From NCBI GenBank assembly GCA_003151655.1, contig PLYB01000329.1, forward strand, positions 15,259-26,849: a stretch of DNA of 11,591 nt. The letters run 5' to 3'. The translations under genes and the position numbers were made by a program. Under the pieces are notes generated by a model. The model was not told where the DNA came from and did not search any database. It worked only from the letters and a program-made list of their open reading frames with translations. Positions 1 through 6,801 of this stretch are shown here, one piece after another (positions within the stretch are counted from its first letter, which is position 1; each line of letters opens with the position of its first letter). This DNA is from Gallionellaceae bacterium. Its GTDB lineage: Bacteria; Pseudomonadota; Gammaproteobacteria; Burkholderiales; Gallionellaceae.

Positions 1-67
1 GAACGGAAAATGTATCGAACCATGGTTTTCGGATTTAATCTGTGTTTCCCTAGCATAGGAGTACGAC

Positions 68-296
68 ATGATTACTGTCACCATTGAAGAACCTGAACTG
101 TCAGGCAACAGCCATGCAATCGCGCTGATTGGAGAAATACCTGAAAAGTCTAGGTTGCAATGTGACCATTCAGTCTGAGCAAACTCATAATGTCGGGACA
201 TTGGAATTACACGAAAAGCAATTGCTTGCCTGTCTGCGCGATTCTGAAATCAGAATCAAGGAAATGCGAACCACAAGATTTGCACATTCAAAGTAA
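68..296 (+). pseudogene. Small hypothetical gene, apparently frameshifted
   Basis: An ATG at 68 sits 6 bases after a good ribosome-binding site (AGGAG, 57-61) and opens a frame reading MITVTIEEPELSGNSHAIA. That frame stops at TGA 176-178. A second frame, shifted by one base, is open from 129 to a TAA at 294-296 and reads LEKYLKSLGCNVTIQSE, ending in RTTRFAHSK. The two halves join smoothly if one base is removed between about 119 and 131, giving a protein of about 75 residues. The second half looks protein-like, with mixed charged and hydrophobic residues and no low-complexity stretch, but has no convincing start of its own. I do not recognise the family. This is either a recently broken gene or a one-base sequencing or assembly error. 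The strong ribosome-binding site suggests the intact form was translated. Confidence 0.45.
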
Positions 297-312
297 ACAA
301 AAAACTGCTTGT

Positions 313-522
313 TTATAAATTGTAGTTTTCTTTAAGGCGTTTAATTTCCGCTCTAATGTCGGCGGCTTCTTGGTTTGTGAATTTATTGGACATTAGTTTG
401 TCCTCTAGCATTTTTACTCTATCAGCTGTCGTCAGGTTTTTTCCACGAGCATCAATACCAAAATCGCGATTTTTTACTAACGCATTTTTCAAGTCTGAAT
501 CGAGAATTCCATATTTTTTCAT
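313..522 (-). CDS. Hypothetical small charged protein, 69 aa
   Basis: A 69-residue ORF starts at an ATG at 522-520. It is rich in Lys, Glu, Asp and Asn, with no signal peptide and no membrane segment, so it is probably cytoplasmic. The C-terminal half (about residues 33-66) has the heptad-like spacing of a helical or coiled-coil segment (VKMLEDKLMSNKF, then IRAEIKRLKENYNL). I do not recognise a family. No clear Shine-Dalgarno precedes the ATG (upstream reads AACAACCGACAA), which weakens the case. The overlapping plus-strand frame has a less protein-like composition, so the minus frame is preferred. It lies downstream of, and on the same strand as, the COG4705 gene, separated by 111 bases containing inverted repeats. 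Confidence 0.5.
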   Translation of the reverse strand: MKKYGILDSDLKNALVKNRDFGIDARGKNLTTADRVKMLEDKLMSNKFTNQEAADIRAEIKRLKENYNL

Positions 523-555
523 TTGTCGGTTGTTACTTTATAAATAATATTTTGT

Positions 556-598
556 CTGCTGCATTGTTGCACTTCGCGAATAGCAGCAGCCGAGTGCA
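556..598. repeat. Two interleaved inverted repeats
   Basis: CTGCTGC (556-562) is the reverse complement of GCAGCAG (583-589). TGCACT (568-573) is the reverse complement of AGTGCA (593-598), and this second pairing extends to CG/CG at the inner end if one T is bulged. The arms alternate A-B-A'-B', so the two stems would form a pseudoknot or two mutually exclusive hairpins rather than a simple terminator. The element lies in the 111-base gap downstream of the minus-strand COG4705 gene and upstream of the small minus-strand ORF. No long T-run follows directly. The function is unknown. Confidence 0.4.
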
Positions 599-633
599 GT
601 AATTTCAGTCTACGATTAAATTACGCTTCTTGC

Positions 634-1392
634 TTAGTGTGCTCTCTTAGCAGGATTGTGTTTAAAGATGAAGATACACAGAATAATAACGGCTAAAATT
701 GCTAAGGATGCCGAATAGCGACTGATCGCCAAGCCACCCTTGATAATAGGTTTATCGAGGAAGTCACCGACGACAGCACCTAGGGGGCGAGTAAGGATAA
801 ATGCCGCCCAGAATAAAACCGTGTGGGATATTTTTGTTCGGTAGTATGCTACAGCGATGACGGCTAACATTGTTCCAAACACCACAGCGCCACCGCTATA
901 ACCCAAGTCGGCAGTATCGGCAGTCCAATCGCCAAGTGCAGTGCCCAAGGTTTGTGAGAACATGATCGTTATCCAGTAGAATACTTCTGATTTTGGCGTG
1001 CTCACAGTATCAACGGCTACTGAACCGAGTGTGCGGTACCAAAGCGCCAGTGAAGCACCCAAAAGTGTTAAAAGAAGAATAGTTCCTCCCGTGTATCCGA
1101 TACCAAGTGATCGGTCTGCGTAATCTGCCAATGTTGTTCCAACGGTTGTTGTTGCTATGATTGTTGTCCAGTACACGACGGGATGAAACTTCTTCGCAAA
1201 TATCTGAACCATTACGGCAACAGCAAATATTGCTGCCAATATTCCGGTGCTGACTAGATACCCCAGATTCATAGACATCGACAAGGCATCACCACCTGTT
1301 TCGCCCAACGTTGTAGCTAATATCTTTATAATCCAGAAAACCAGGGTTACTTCCGGCACCTTGCTTAATGCGGAATTGGTTGTATCGTTCAT
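634..1392 (-). CDS. COG4705-type polytopic inner-membrane protein with four internal repeats
   Basis: This 252-residue hydrophobic protein has about eight predicted membrane segments and resembles the uncharacterised membrane-anchored family COG4705. Four repeat units are visible, each with a Trp, a Gly ten residues later and an Asp five residues after that: W20/G30/D35, W75/G85/D90, W140/G150/D155 and W195/G205/D210. The first three units also carry a G-Y pair about nine or ten residues after the Asp (GY at 44-45, 99-100 and 164-165), followed by a second hydrophobic segment. Four acidic residues at equivalent membrane positions would suit a transporter or channel, but no substrate is known. 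The ATG at 1392-1390 has only a weak ribosome-binding site (TGAGA). It is the last of four same-strand genes, 70 bases after the barrel-protein gene. The C-terminus (HNPAKRAH) is short and basic. Confidence 0.85.
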   Translation of the reverse strand: MNDTTNSALSKVPEVTLVFWIIKILATTLGETGGDALSMSMNLGYLVSTGILAAIFAVAVMVQIFAKKFHPVVYWTTIIATTTVGTTLADYADRSLGIGYTGGTILLLTLLGASLALWYRTLGSVAVDTVSTPKSEVFYWITIMFSQTLGTALGDWTADTADLGYSGGAVVFGTMLAVIAVAYYRTKISHTVLFWAAFILTRPLGAVVGDFLDKPIIKGGLAISRYSASLAILAVIILCIFIFKHNPAKRAH

Positions 1393-1462
1393 AATAATCT
1401 CATTTTAAATGACAAATAAATACGCGGATTGGCAACGATTATGTTTAGCCAAAAAACGTACT

Positions 1463-2248
1463 TCAATATAAAACCTGCAACGCCGAGTATAGGGAAAGCC
1501 GATTTGATGAAGTTGAAATACCTAGCCCCTTGCCTGCGGAAAACAACAAGTTGTAATCACGCGATAAATTGTAGCTACCTCCCAGATTAAAACTTGTGGC
1601 GCTATCCCCATTAACCAAATTAGCTGTTTCATGAAAGACTTCACCACCTATTAACAAGGAGGGGCTTGCTTGGTATAAAGCCGTTCCTCCGACATAAACT
1701 GAGTTTTGGTTACCTTGTCCAGGATTAATCCGATAACCAGTGCCACCATACATCGTCCACTTTTCAGTATTTCGCTGCACCCAAATAGGAAGAAAACTCT
1801 GCCCATTTCCTCGACTGGCTCCAAGACTGGTATCGCCAGTTGGAAGTTGATGCATGGGATATATCCCGATCATAAAGGTTGAGTCATCCTGCTCAACATT
1901 AAAAAATCTGTATTTAACGCCAACCTCGGTATCGTCTATGCCAAATCGACGATCAGTTGTTGTCCTTTCGTAGGCATAGCGTGGCTGCACATGTAGTTGT
2001 ACATTTGGTAGAACACCATAGTTAATGTCAACGCTCGGCAGGCCAGCAGAGGCAGTACCGTCGCCCCATGTTTCACTCAGAGCGTAATTGACTTCCCAAT
2101 GTTGATACTCAACGGGTTCAGGGTCATCTGTAACAAATGGGGGGCCAGCCCAAGCAGAATTGAACAACCATGTGGCGCACATGAACATTGATACTCTCAG
2201 GCTTTGTTTATGCTTGAAATACAAAAATATCTGCCAACAAGATTTCAA
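1463..2248 (-). CDS. Outer-membrane beta-barrel protein of the MetA-pathway/'transporter' family
   Basis: The mature N-terminus, GPPFVTDDPEPVEYQHWEV, is characteristic of a family of predicted outer-membrane barrels usually annotated as 'transporter' or 'putative MetA-pathway of phenol degradation'. The body has alternating beta-strand-like segments rich in Tyr, Trp and Gly, and it ends in an aromatic residue (LQVLY), as barrels do. No reaction can be assigned; a passive channel or assembly role is inferred from the fold only. The start is uncertain. The longest frame begins at TTG (2248) with no clear ribosome-binding site and a 34-residue leader. A TTG at 2224 would give a more normal 26-residue signal peptide (basic n-region, then VSMFMCATWLF, cleavage after NSAWA). 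An ATG at 2188 has a weak GAGAG upstream but too short a leader. The gene begins 15 bases after the stop of the YVTN gene, so the two are probably cotranscribed. Confidence 0.8.
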   Translation of the reverse strand: MKSCWQIFLYFKHKQSLRVSMFMCATWLFNSAWAGPPFVTDDPEPVEYQHWEVNYALSETWGDGTASAGLPSVDINYGVLPNVQLHVQPRYAYERTTTDRRFGIDDTEVGVKYRFFNVEQDDSTFMIGIYPMHQLPTGDTSLGASRGNGQSFLPIWVQRNTEKWTMYGGTGYRINPGQGNQNSVYVGGTALYQASPSLLIGGEVFHETANLVNGDSATSFNLGGSYNLSRDYNLLFSAGKGLGISTSSNRLSLYSALQVLY

Positions 2249-2263
2249 AAAAGCACGAAAGCT

Positions 2264-3313
2264 TTAAGGTGTTAATGCAACCACTAAGACTATAAAGCTA
2301 TTCGGAAGCATAGCGGGTCTAGGTTTCGGTAGTTCTTTTGTTGCAGGCGGAGTCTCACCAAATGAAGCTGTCACGAGATAGGCTCGATGGTTATCTGAGT
2401 CATACGCCATAGTGCGCGCACTTTTTTGCGTAATCACATTTTGCAACACTGAAAAATGGTCAGGATCACTTTCTTTGACCAACGTTAACGTGCCATCACC
2501 ATTGGAGCTAAATGCAATTCCCAAGTTAGAGTCAAATGCAGCCGAATCTGGCCCTTCTCCAATAGCAAGCTCAGCTTTTATTTTTCCCGTTTCCGAATCC
2601 AGAATTATCATCTTTTTATTGGCACAGACTGAGAACAGTCGATTATGTTTTTGATCAAAAGCTAGTCCAGTAGGCTCAGTTCCATTGCCAAGAGGATAAG
2701 TTTTTGTCAGCGTATTAGTGCCGCTATCAATGACAGCGATTTCACTTTTATCTTCGAGATTGACAAAGATATTGCCTGCCTCATTACTGACCGCAAGCTC
2801 CGGCTTCCCCGGCAAACTAATCGTGCCAATCTCTTTACGCGAGACTGCATCAATTACCGTAGCATTGGCGGAGCGGCCATTAAATGTGAATATATGTTTT
2901 GATTTTGGTTCATAAAGGATTACATCAGGATTCAAACCGGAAATCTTTATGGTATCGATTACATTCAGCGTAGTCAGATCAAATACCGTGACTGAATTAC
3001 TTTTGCCATTACTGGTGAAGCCGACATTCAAATCACCCGCAAGAGCAATGCCATGAACCCCGTCTGTGCCGGGAATATCTCCAACAACCTTTCCTGAATC
3101 TGCGTCGATTACTTGAACATGGGTTGAGCGACTGACAAATAGACGGTGATGTTTTGCATCAAAGGTGAGTAAATCCCATTTTCCTTCACCTCCAACATTG
3201 TATTGATTGACGAGTTTGAATTTGGTACTTTCAGAGGGCTGCGCTGACTGTGCCAGGTGGCTGCTCAATAAGAGAACGCCAAATAAAATACTGACTAATA
3301 GTTTTGAATGCAC
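2264..3313 (-). CDS. Secreted YVTN-family beta-propeller repeat protein
   Basis: The product has 349 residues. Residues 1-23 form a signal peptide (basic start, VSILFGVLLL core, cleavage after AQSA), so it should be periplasmic. The rest is a chain of roughly 40-residue blade repeats of the YVTN/cytochrome cd1-like propeller type, seen as recurring patterns such as HVQVIDADSGKVVGDI, SVTVFDLTTLNVIDTI, NATVIDAVSRKEIGTI, EIAVIDSGTNTLTKTY and KMIILDSETGKIKAEL. The end (PAMLPNSFIVLVV) matches the closing strand usual for this family. Such proteins act as binding or scaffold domains; no catalytic motif or haem-binding CxxCH is present. The start codon is GTG, supported by a ribosome-binding site (AAGGA) seven bases upstream and by the immediate signal peptide. 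It lies 100 bases downstream of rubrerythrin and 15 bases upstream of the barrel gene on the same strand. Confidence 0.88.
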   Translation of the reverse strand: MHSKLLVSILFGVLLLSSHLAQSAQPSESTKFKLVNQYNVGGEGKWDLLTFDAKHHRLFVSRSTHVQVIDADSGKVVGDIPGTDGVHGIALAGDLNVGFTSNGKSNSVTVFDLTTLNVIDTIKISGLNPDVILYEPKSKHIFTFNGRSANATVIDAVSRKEIGTISLPGKPELAVSNEAGNIFVNLEDKSEIAVIDSGTNTLTKTYPLGNGTEPTGLAFDQKHNRLFSVCANKKMIILDSETGKIKAELAIGEGPDSAAFDSNLGIAFSSNGDGTLTLVKESDPDHFSVLQNVITQKSARTMAYDSDNHRAYLVTASFGETPPATKELPKPRPAMLPNSFIVLVVALTP

Positions 3314-3320
3314 GTTGCGG

Positions 3321-3325
3321 TCCTT
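3321..3325 (-). promoter_or_regulatory. Ribosome-binding site fixing the GTG start of the YVTN gene
   Basis: On the minus strand the sequence reads CCAAGGACCGCAAC followed by GTG. AAGGA is seven bases from the start codon, a normal spacing. No ATG occurs nearby in frame, and the signal peptide begins directly at this GTG. Confidence 0.6.
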
Positions 3326-3413
3326 GGGGAAATGAATTTGCTAATTGTTGTGAATTTCGAGAGCGCGTTAAGAGTTCTGGCAAGTTTATCCCACTTATTA
3401 CGATCTGGTTTAA

Positions 3414-3911
3414 CTACTCCGCCTTCACAAACTGCCCTGGCATTGCACCGCAAATTGAACAGGGATTTTCTGGCTTGCCCATTTCGATATTTCCACATAT
3501 GGGACATAGATAGAACTCTGCTATTAAATCCTTACCCTGCTTTACGGCTTCTAGCGCCATCTTGTAGAGTTTTGCGTGCACTTCTTCCGCAGCGACGGCA
3601 AACTCGAACATCCTCCTCGCTTTGTGTCCGTCGGCAATTGCCTGTTTCACCATTGGCGGATACATGTCGCTAAATTCATGTGTCTCGCCACTAATAGCTG
3701 CTTGAAGATTGTCAGCAGTAGAACCAACACCATCAAGTGCTTTTAAGTGTCCTTCCGCATGAATGCGCTCGGCCTCTGCCGTGAGTCGAAACAGTTTAGC
3801 AATTGAGTCAAATCCGTCCTGTTGTGCCTTGTTAGCAAAAGCGCGGTATTTCTGATTCGCTTGGCTCTCACCAGCGAAGGCCTCTTTAAGATTTTCATGT
3901 GTCGTTGGCAT
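3414..3911 (-). CDS. Rubrerythrin (diiron peroxidase)
   Basis: The product is 165 residues, typical for a compact rubrerythrin. Residues 5-125 form the ferritin-like four-helix domain with likely diiron ligands E15, E48, H51 (AEAERIH), E76, E79 (SGETHEF), E109 and H112 (AAEEVH). Residues 134-161 form a rubredoxin-like iron site, with C136-PIC-G and C151-SIC-G. Rubrerythrins reduce hydrogen peroxide in the cytoplasm, taking electrons through the rubredoxin-like iron. The frame is open 25 codons further upstream (to 3986), but the ATG at 3911 is preferred. It has AAAGGAA six bases before it, and MPTTHENLKEAFAGESQAN is the usual N-terminus. It is first in the minus-strand gene set and divergent from the efflux operon. 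No recognisable PerR or Fur site was seen upstream. Confidence 0.96.
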   Translation of the reverse strand: MPTTHENLKEAFAGESQANQKYRAFANKAQQDGFDSIAKLFRLTAEAERIHAEGHLKALDGVGSTADNLQAAISGETHEFSDMYPPMVKQAIADGHKARRMFEFAVAAEEVHAKLYKMALEAVKQGKDLIAEFYLCPICGNIEMGKPENPCSICGAMPGQFVKAE

Positions 3912-3917
3912 GGAGTA

Positions 3918-3924
3918 TTCCTTT
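3918..3924 (-). promoter_or_regulatory. Ribosome-binding site deciding the rubrerythrin start
   Basis: AAAGGAA on the minus strand lies six bases before the ATG at 3911-3909. It supports that start over the ATG 75 bases upstream, which would add an atypical 25-residue extension. Confidence 0.7.
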
Positions 3925-4027
3925 CTCAATTGGGGATAGAATGTAAAGCAATTATCGGACGTTGAATAATACAACTTCTTTGGCACATCGCTACAGTATT
4001 AACGCACGACATCCTCATTCCGTGGAC

Positions 4028-4057
4028 TTAACGGGGTTTCCTAAATTCGGTTAGAAT
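4028..4057 (+). promoter_or_regulatory. Candidate sigma-70 promoter of the efflux operon
   Basis: TTAACG (4028-4033) and TAGAAT (4052-4057) match the -35 and -10 consensus at 4/6 and 5/6 positions with an 18-base spacer. The site lies in the divergent gap between rubrerythrin and the efflux operon. If real, transcription starts near 4064, downstream of the ATG at 4056, which rules that ATG out and supports the start at 4104. I saw no clear MerR-type or two-component operator around it. Confidence 0.35.
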
Positions 4058-4103
4058 GCGGCACCCCAAATCAAGGGGAATATCGTTTCACCAATACGCT
4101 TTT

Positions 4104-5654
4104 ATGGTTATACGCTGGATTACATCAGGAAGACTTTCCGCCGCGCTTCGATTTGCGTTGCCGCTAGCCATTTTGTCCGGATGCGCATCAGGCCCGGATT
4201 TCAAACGTCCAGAGGCACCCACTGCGACAGGCTATACCGTCTCTTCCCGTGAATCAGTGGTTGCTGATGCGCCCGAAAAGCAAAATTTTGTTGCTGATAA
4301 AGATATTCCGTTTGATTGGTGGACATTGTTTCAGTCGCCGCAACTCAATGCTTTGATAGAGCGCACACTCAAAGCCAACCCCAGCATTGAAGCAGCGCAA
4401 GCTGCTTTGCGGCAGGCGCATGAAAATGTCATCGCGCAGCAGGGTTTTTTCTATCCCACCGTCGGAGTGAATTACTCGCCCTCGCGTAACAAACTGGCGG
4501 GCAATATGGGCGGTAACTCCCCCGGTCTGCAACAAAATGGCGACACGATTCAGAGCACGCCGGATAGTCCTGCCTACTATAATTTTCACACTGCCCAACT
4601 CTCGGTCGGCTATGTGCCGGACGTGTTCGGTGTCAACCGCAGGCTGACTGAATCGGCGCAAGCGCAAGAAGAATGGCAGCAAATGCAAATGCAGGCCGCA
4701 TCCATCACGCTGGTTTCCAATGTGGTGGCGGCGGCGATTCAGGAAGCCGGTCTGCGTGCGCAGCTTGACGCAGCCAATGCCATCATCTCGATCAACCGCG
4801 AGAATCTGGAGATCGTGCGCCAGCAACGTAAGCTGGGATTTCTGGCGGACATCGATGTGGCGGCACAGGAAGCCGTATTGGCCCAATCCGAACTGGCGTT
4901 GCCTCCGCTCGACAAGCAACTGGAACAAACACGTGATTTGATCCGCGCACTGGCGGGCAATGCGCCGAATCAGGATGTGCCGGAAACTTTCGATTTAGCC
5001 AGTTTGCACCTGCCCGAAGAATTGCCATTGAGTCTGCCTTCAAAATTGGTTGAGCAACGCCCCGATGTGCGCGCTGCCGAAGCGCAGTTGCACAATGCCA
5101 GCGCGCTGTATGGTGTGGCTATTGCCAACAAGATGCCGCAATTTATGGTGACCGCCAACGTGGGCGGCATGGCCTCCTCACCGGACTGGATGTTCCGTAG
5201 TGGCGGCTCCTTTTTTAGTCTCACCGGAAATATCTCGCAACTCATTTTTGATGGCGGAACCTTGCGTGCCAAATCCCGCGCTGCCGAGCAGGCGCTGTTG
5301 CAAGCCGGAGCGCAATACCGCAGCACGGTTATTACCGCTTTGCAGAACGTGGCCGATACTTTGCATGCTATTCGCACGGATGCCGATGCCGTGAGAGCTG
5401 CAGCGGCATCAGCACATGCCAACCAAACGGTACTGGCCTTGACGCGAAAACAATTTCAACTGGGGTATGTGAGTTACCAGAATTTGTTGACCGCCCAACA
5501 AAACTACCAGCTTACTGTAGTCACTCTGGCGCAGGCGCAAAGCGCCCGATTGGGCGATACGGCTGCGCTGTATCAAGCGTTGGGTGGCGGCTGGTGGCAT
5601 CGCGCTGATGCCGCATTGGATAAAAAGGAGATAGCAAGCAATGAAACTAAATAA
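4104..5654 (+). CDS. RND efflux outer-membrane factor, NodT/TolC-type lipoprotein
   Basis: This is the outer-membrane channel of a tripartite efflux system. From the ATG at 4104 the product has 516 residues. Residues 1-26 form a lipoprotein signal with lipobox LSGC, so C27 would be lipidated. The sequence SGPDFKRPEAP directly after is the usual mature start of the NodT family. Two OEP repeats follow, roughly residues 70-265 and 290-495, with Ala/Gln-rich helices and family hallmarks such as VEQRPDVRAAEAQL, QLIFDGGTLRAKSRAAEQA and FQLGYVSYQNLLTAQQNY. The frame also has an ATG at 4056, but this would give an unusually long 43-residue leader and overlaps a possible -10 element. Neither start has a good ribosome-binding site. 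The 3' end overlaps the adaptor gene by 14 bases, showing an operon. Confidence 0.95.
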   Translation: MVIRWITSGRLSAALRFALPLAILSGCASGPDFKRPEAPTATGYTVSSRESVVADAPEKQNFVADKDIPFDWWTLFQSPQLNALIERTLKANPSIEAAQAALRQAHENVIAQQGFFYPTVGVNYSPSRNKLAGNMGGNSPGLQQNGDTIQSTPDSPAYYNFHTAQLSVGYVPDVFGVNRRLTESAQAQEEWQQMQMQAASITLVSNVVAAAIQEAGLRAQLDAANAIISINRENLEIVRQQRKLGFLADIDVAAQEAVLAQSELALPPLDKQLEQTRDLIRALAGNAPNQDVPETFDLASLHLPEELPLSLPSKLVEQRPDVRAAEAQLHNASALYGVAIANKMPQFMVTANVGGMASSPDWMFRSGGSFFSLTGNISQLIFDGGTLRAKSRAAEQALLQAGAQYRSTVITALQNVADTLHAIRTDADAVRAAAASAHANQTVLALTRKQFQLGYVSYQNLLTAQQNYQLTVVTLAQAQSARLGDTAALYQALGGGWWHRADAALDKKEIASNETK

Positions 5655-6801
5655 GAACGCTATCATATTAGTGGCGGTATTGAGTATTGCCGCTGGCGGC
5701 GGTTATTGGGCTTGGCAAAATTTTCATGTTCCCCAGGCAACCGTTGCCGCGAAAAAACCCTCCACCCATATTGAATCCGATATTGTGCATTTTGCGGCGG
5801 ACGCGCCGCAATTAACATTTTTGAAGATCAAGCCGGTAGAAGCTTTTCCCGAGCCACTGATAGACGGGCTGAATGCCCGTATCACTTACGACGATAATTA
5901 TACGGCGCGGGTTTTTTCGCCCATTGCCGGTCGGGTCGTCAAGATCGCGGCAGAGGCGGGCCAGCAGATCAAGGCGGGTGACCCGTTGCTGTGGATTGAC
6001 TCGCCGGATTTCGCCAGCGGCGCTTCTGACAGCCTGAAGGCAGATGCCGACCTGTTGCGCAAGAAGGTCGCTTACGAGCGAGCCAAGCTACTCTATGCGG
6101 CCAAGGGACTGGCACGGAAAGATCTCGAATCCGCCGAGGCGGATTGGCGTCAGGCAAATGCCGAAGCGCAACGCGCCAGAGCGCGCATGAAAAATCTGAG
6201 CAGCAATGATGTGGAAACGGCGGCGGGCAAATATGTTTTACGCGCGCCGATTGACGGCATTATCAGCGAGCGCCAGGTTAATGCCGGTAGCGAAGTTCGG
6301 CCTGATGCGGCCAATGCGCTGTTCGTCATTTCCAATCCGGATCATGTGTGGGTGGTGGCTGATTTACCCGAACAGCAAATCGGCAAAGTTAGCGTGGGGC
6401 AGCCTATTTCCCTGGAAGTGGACGCTTACCCGAATGAATTCTTTTTGGGCAAAGTCTCCATCATTAGCGAAACACTGGATCCGGTCATGCGCCGTTTGCA
6501 GGTTCGTTGCGAGGTGGATAACAGCCAGCACAAACTCAAGCCGGAAATGTTTGCGCGTATCAGTCCCATCGTTGATCCCGATTCAAGATTGCCGCGCGTG
6601 CCCAATACTGCGCTGTTCACCCAGGGGTTATACAACTTTTTATTTGTCGAGCAATCGCCCGGCGTATTGCAACGCCGCCGGGTAAAAATGGGCATGCAGG
6701 ATGCCAACGAGACTTACATCAAAGATGGCTTGAGAGTGGGTGAACGCGTGGTCACTAGCGGGGCATTATTGTTGAATTCGGAATTGCGCGGTAACGACTG
6801 A
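5641..6801 (+). CDS. RND efflux periplasmic adaptor (CzcB/CusB-like membrane fusion protein)
   Basis: The product has 386 residues and links the inner-membrane pump to the outer-membrane channel. An N-terminal membrane anchor or signal (about residues 7-25) is followed by a first lipoyl half (about 88-125, FSPIAGRVVKI, AGQQIKAGDPL). Next come a helical hairpin (about 130-188), the second lipoyl half (about 195-230, VLRAPIDGIISE) and a beta-barrel (about 232-310) with VWVVADLPEQQIGKV. A membrane-proximal domain ends the protein, including GLRVGERVVTSGALLL. No His-rich or Met-rich N-terminal metal-binding stretch is present, so the sequence does not point to copper or silver. AAGGAG (5625-5630) lies ten bases before the ATG. 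The gene overlaps the upstream channel gene by 14 bases and shares one base (TGATG) with the pump gene, so translation is probably coupled. Confidence 0.95.
   Translation: MKLNKNAIILVAVLSIAAGGGYWAWQNFHVPQATVAAKKPSTHIESDIVHFAADAPQLTFLKIKPVEAFPEPLIDGLNARITYDDNYTARVFSPIAGRVVKIAAEAGQQIKAGDPLLWIDSPDFASGASDSLKADADLLRKKVAYERAKLLYAAKGLARKDLESAEADWRQANAEAQRARARMKNLSSNDVETAAGKYVLRAPIDGIISERQVNAGSEVRPDAANALFVISNPDHVWVVADLPEQQIGKVSVGQPISLEVDAYPNEFFLGKVSIISETLDPVMRRLQVRCEVDNSQHKLKPEMFARISPIVDPDSRLPRVPNTALFTQGLYNFLFVEQSPGVLQRRRVKMGMQDANETYIKDGLRVGERVVTSGALLLNSELRGND

Noticed and set aside
3308..3673. Plus-strand ORF of 121 codons over the rubrerythrin gene
   Set aside because: It overlaps the rubrerythrin rubredoxin-like domain in antisense and its product is not protein-like.
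3912..4027. Possible Fur or peroxide-regulator box upstream of rubrerythrin (AT-rich stretch with GATAAT-like words on the minus strand)
   Set aside because: Only partial matches, with no symmetric 19-base box. The AT-rich composition explains the words.
4254..4928. Long minus-strand ORF (224 codons) inside the outer-membrane factor gene
   Set aside because: It is antisense to a clear NodT-family gene. Its composition (many Arg, His and Cys, no domain) is that of a shadow frame of GC-rich coding DNA.
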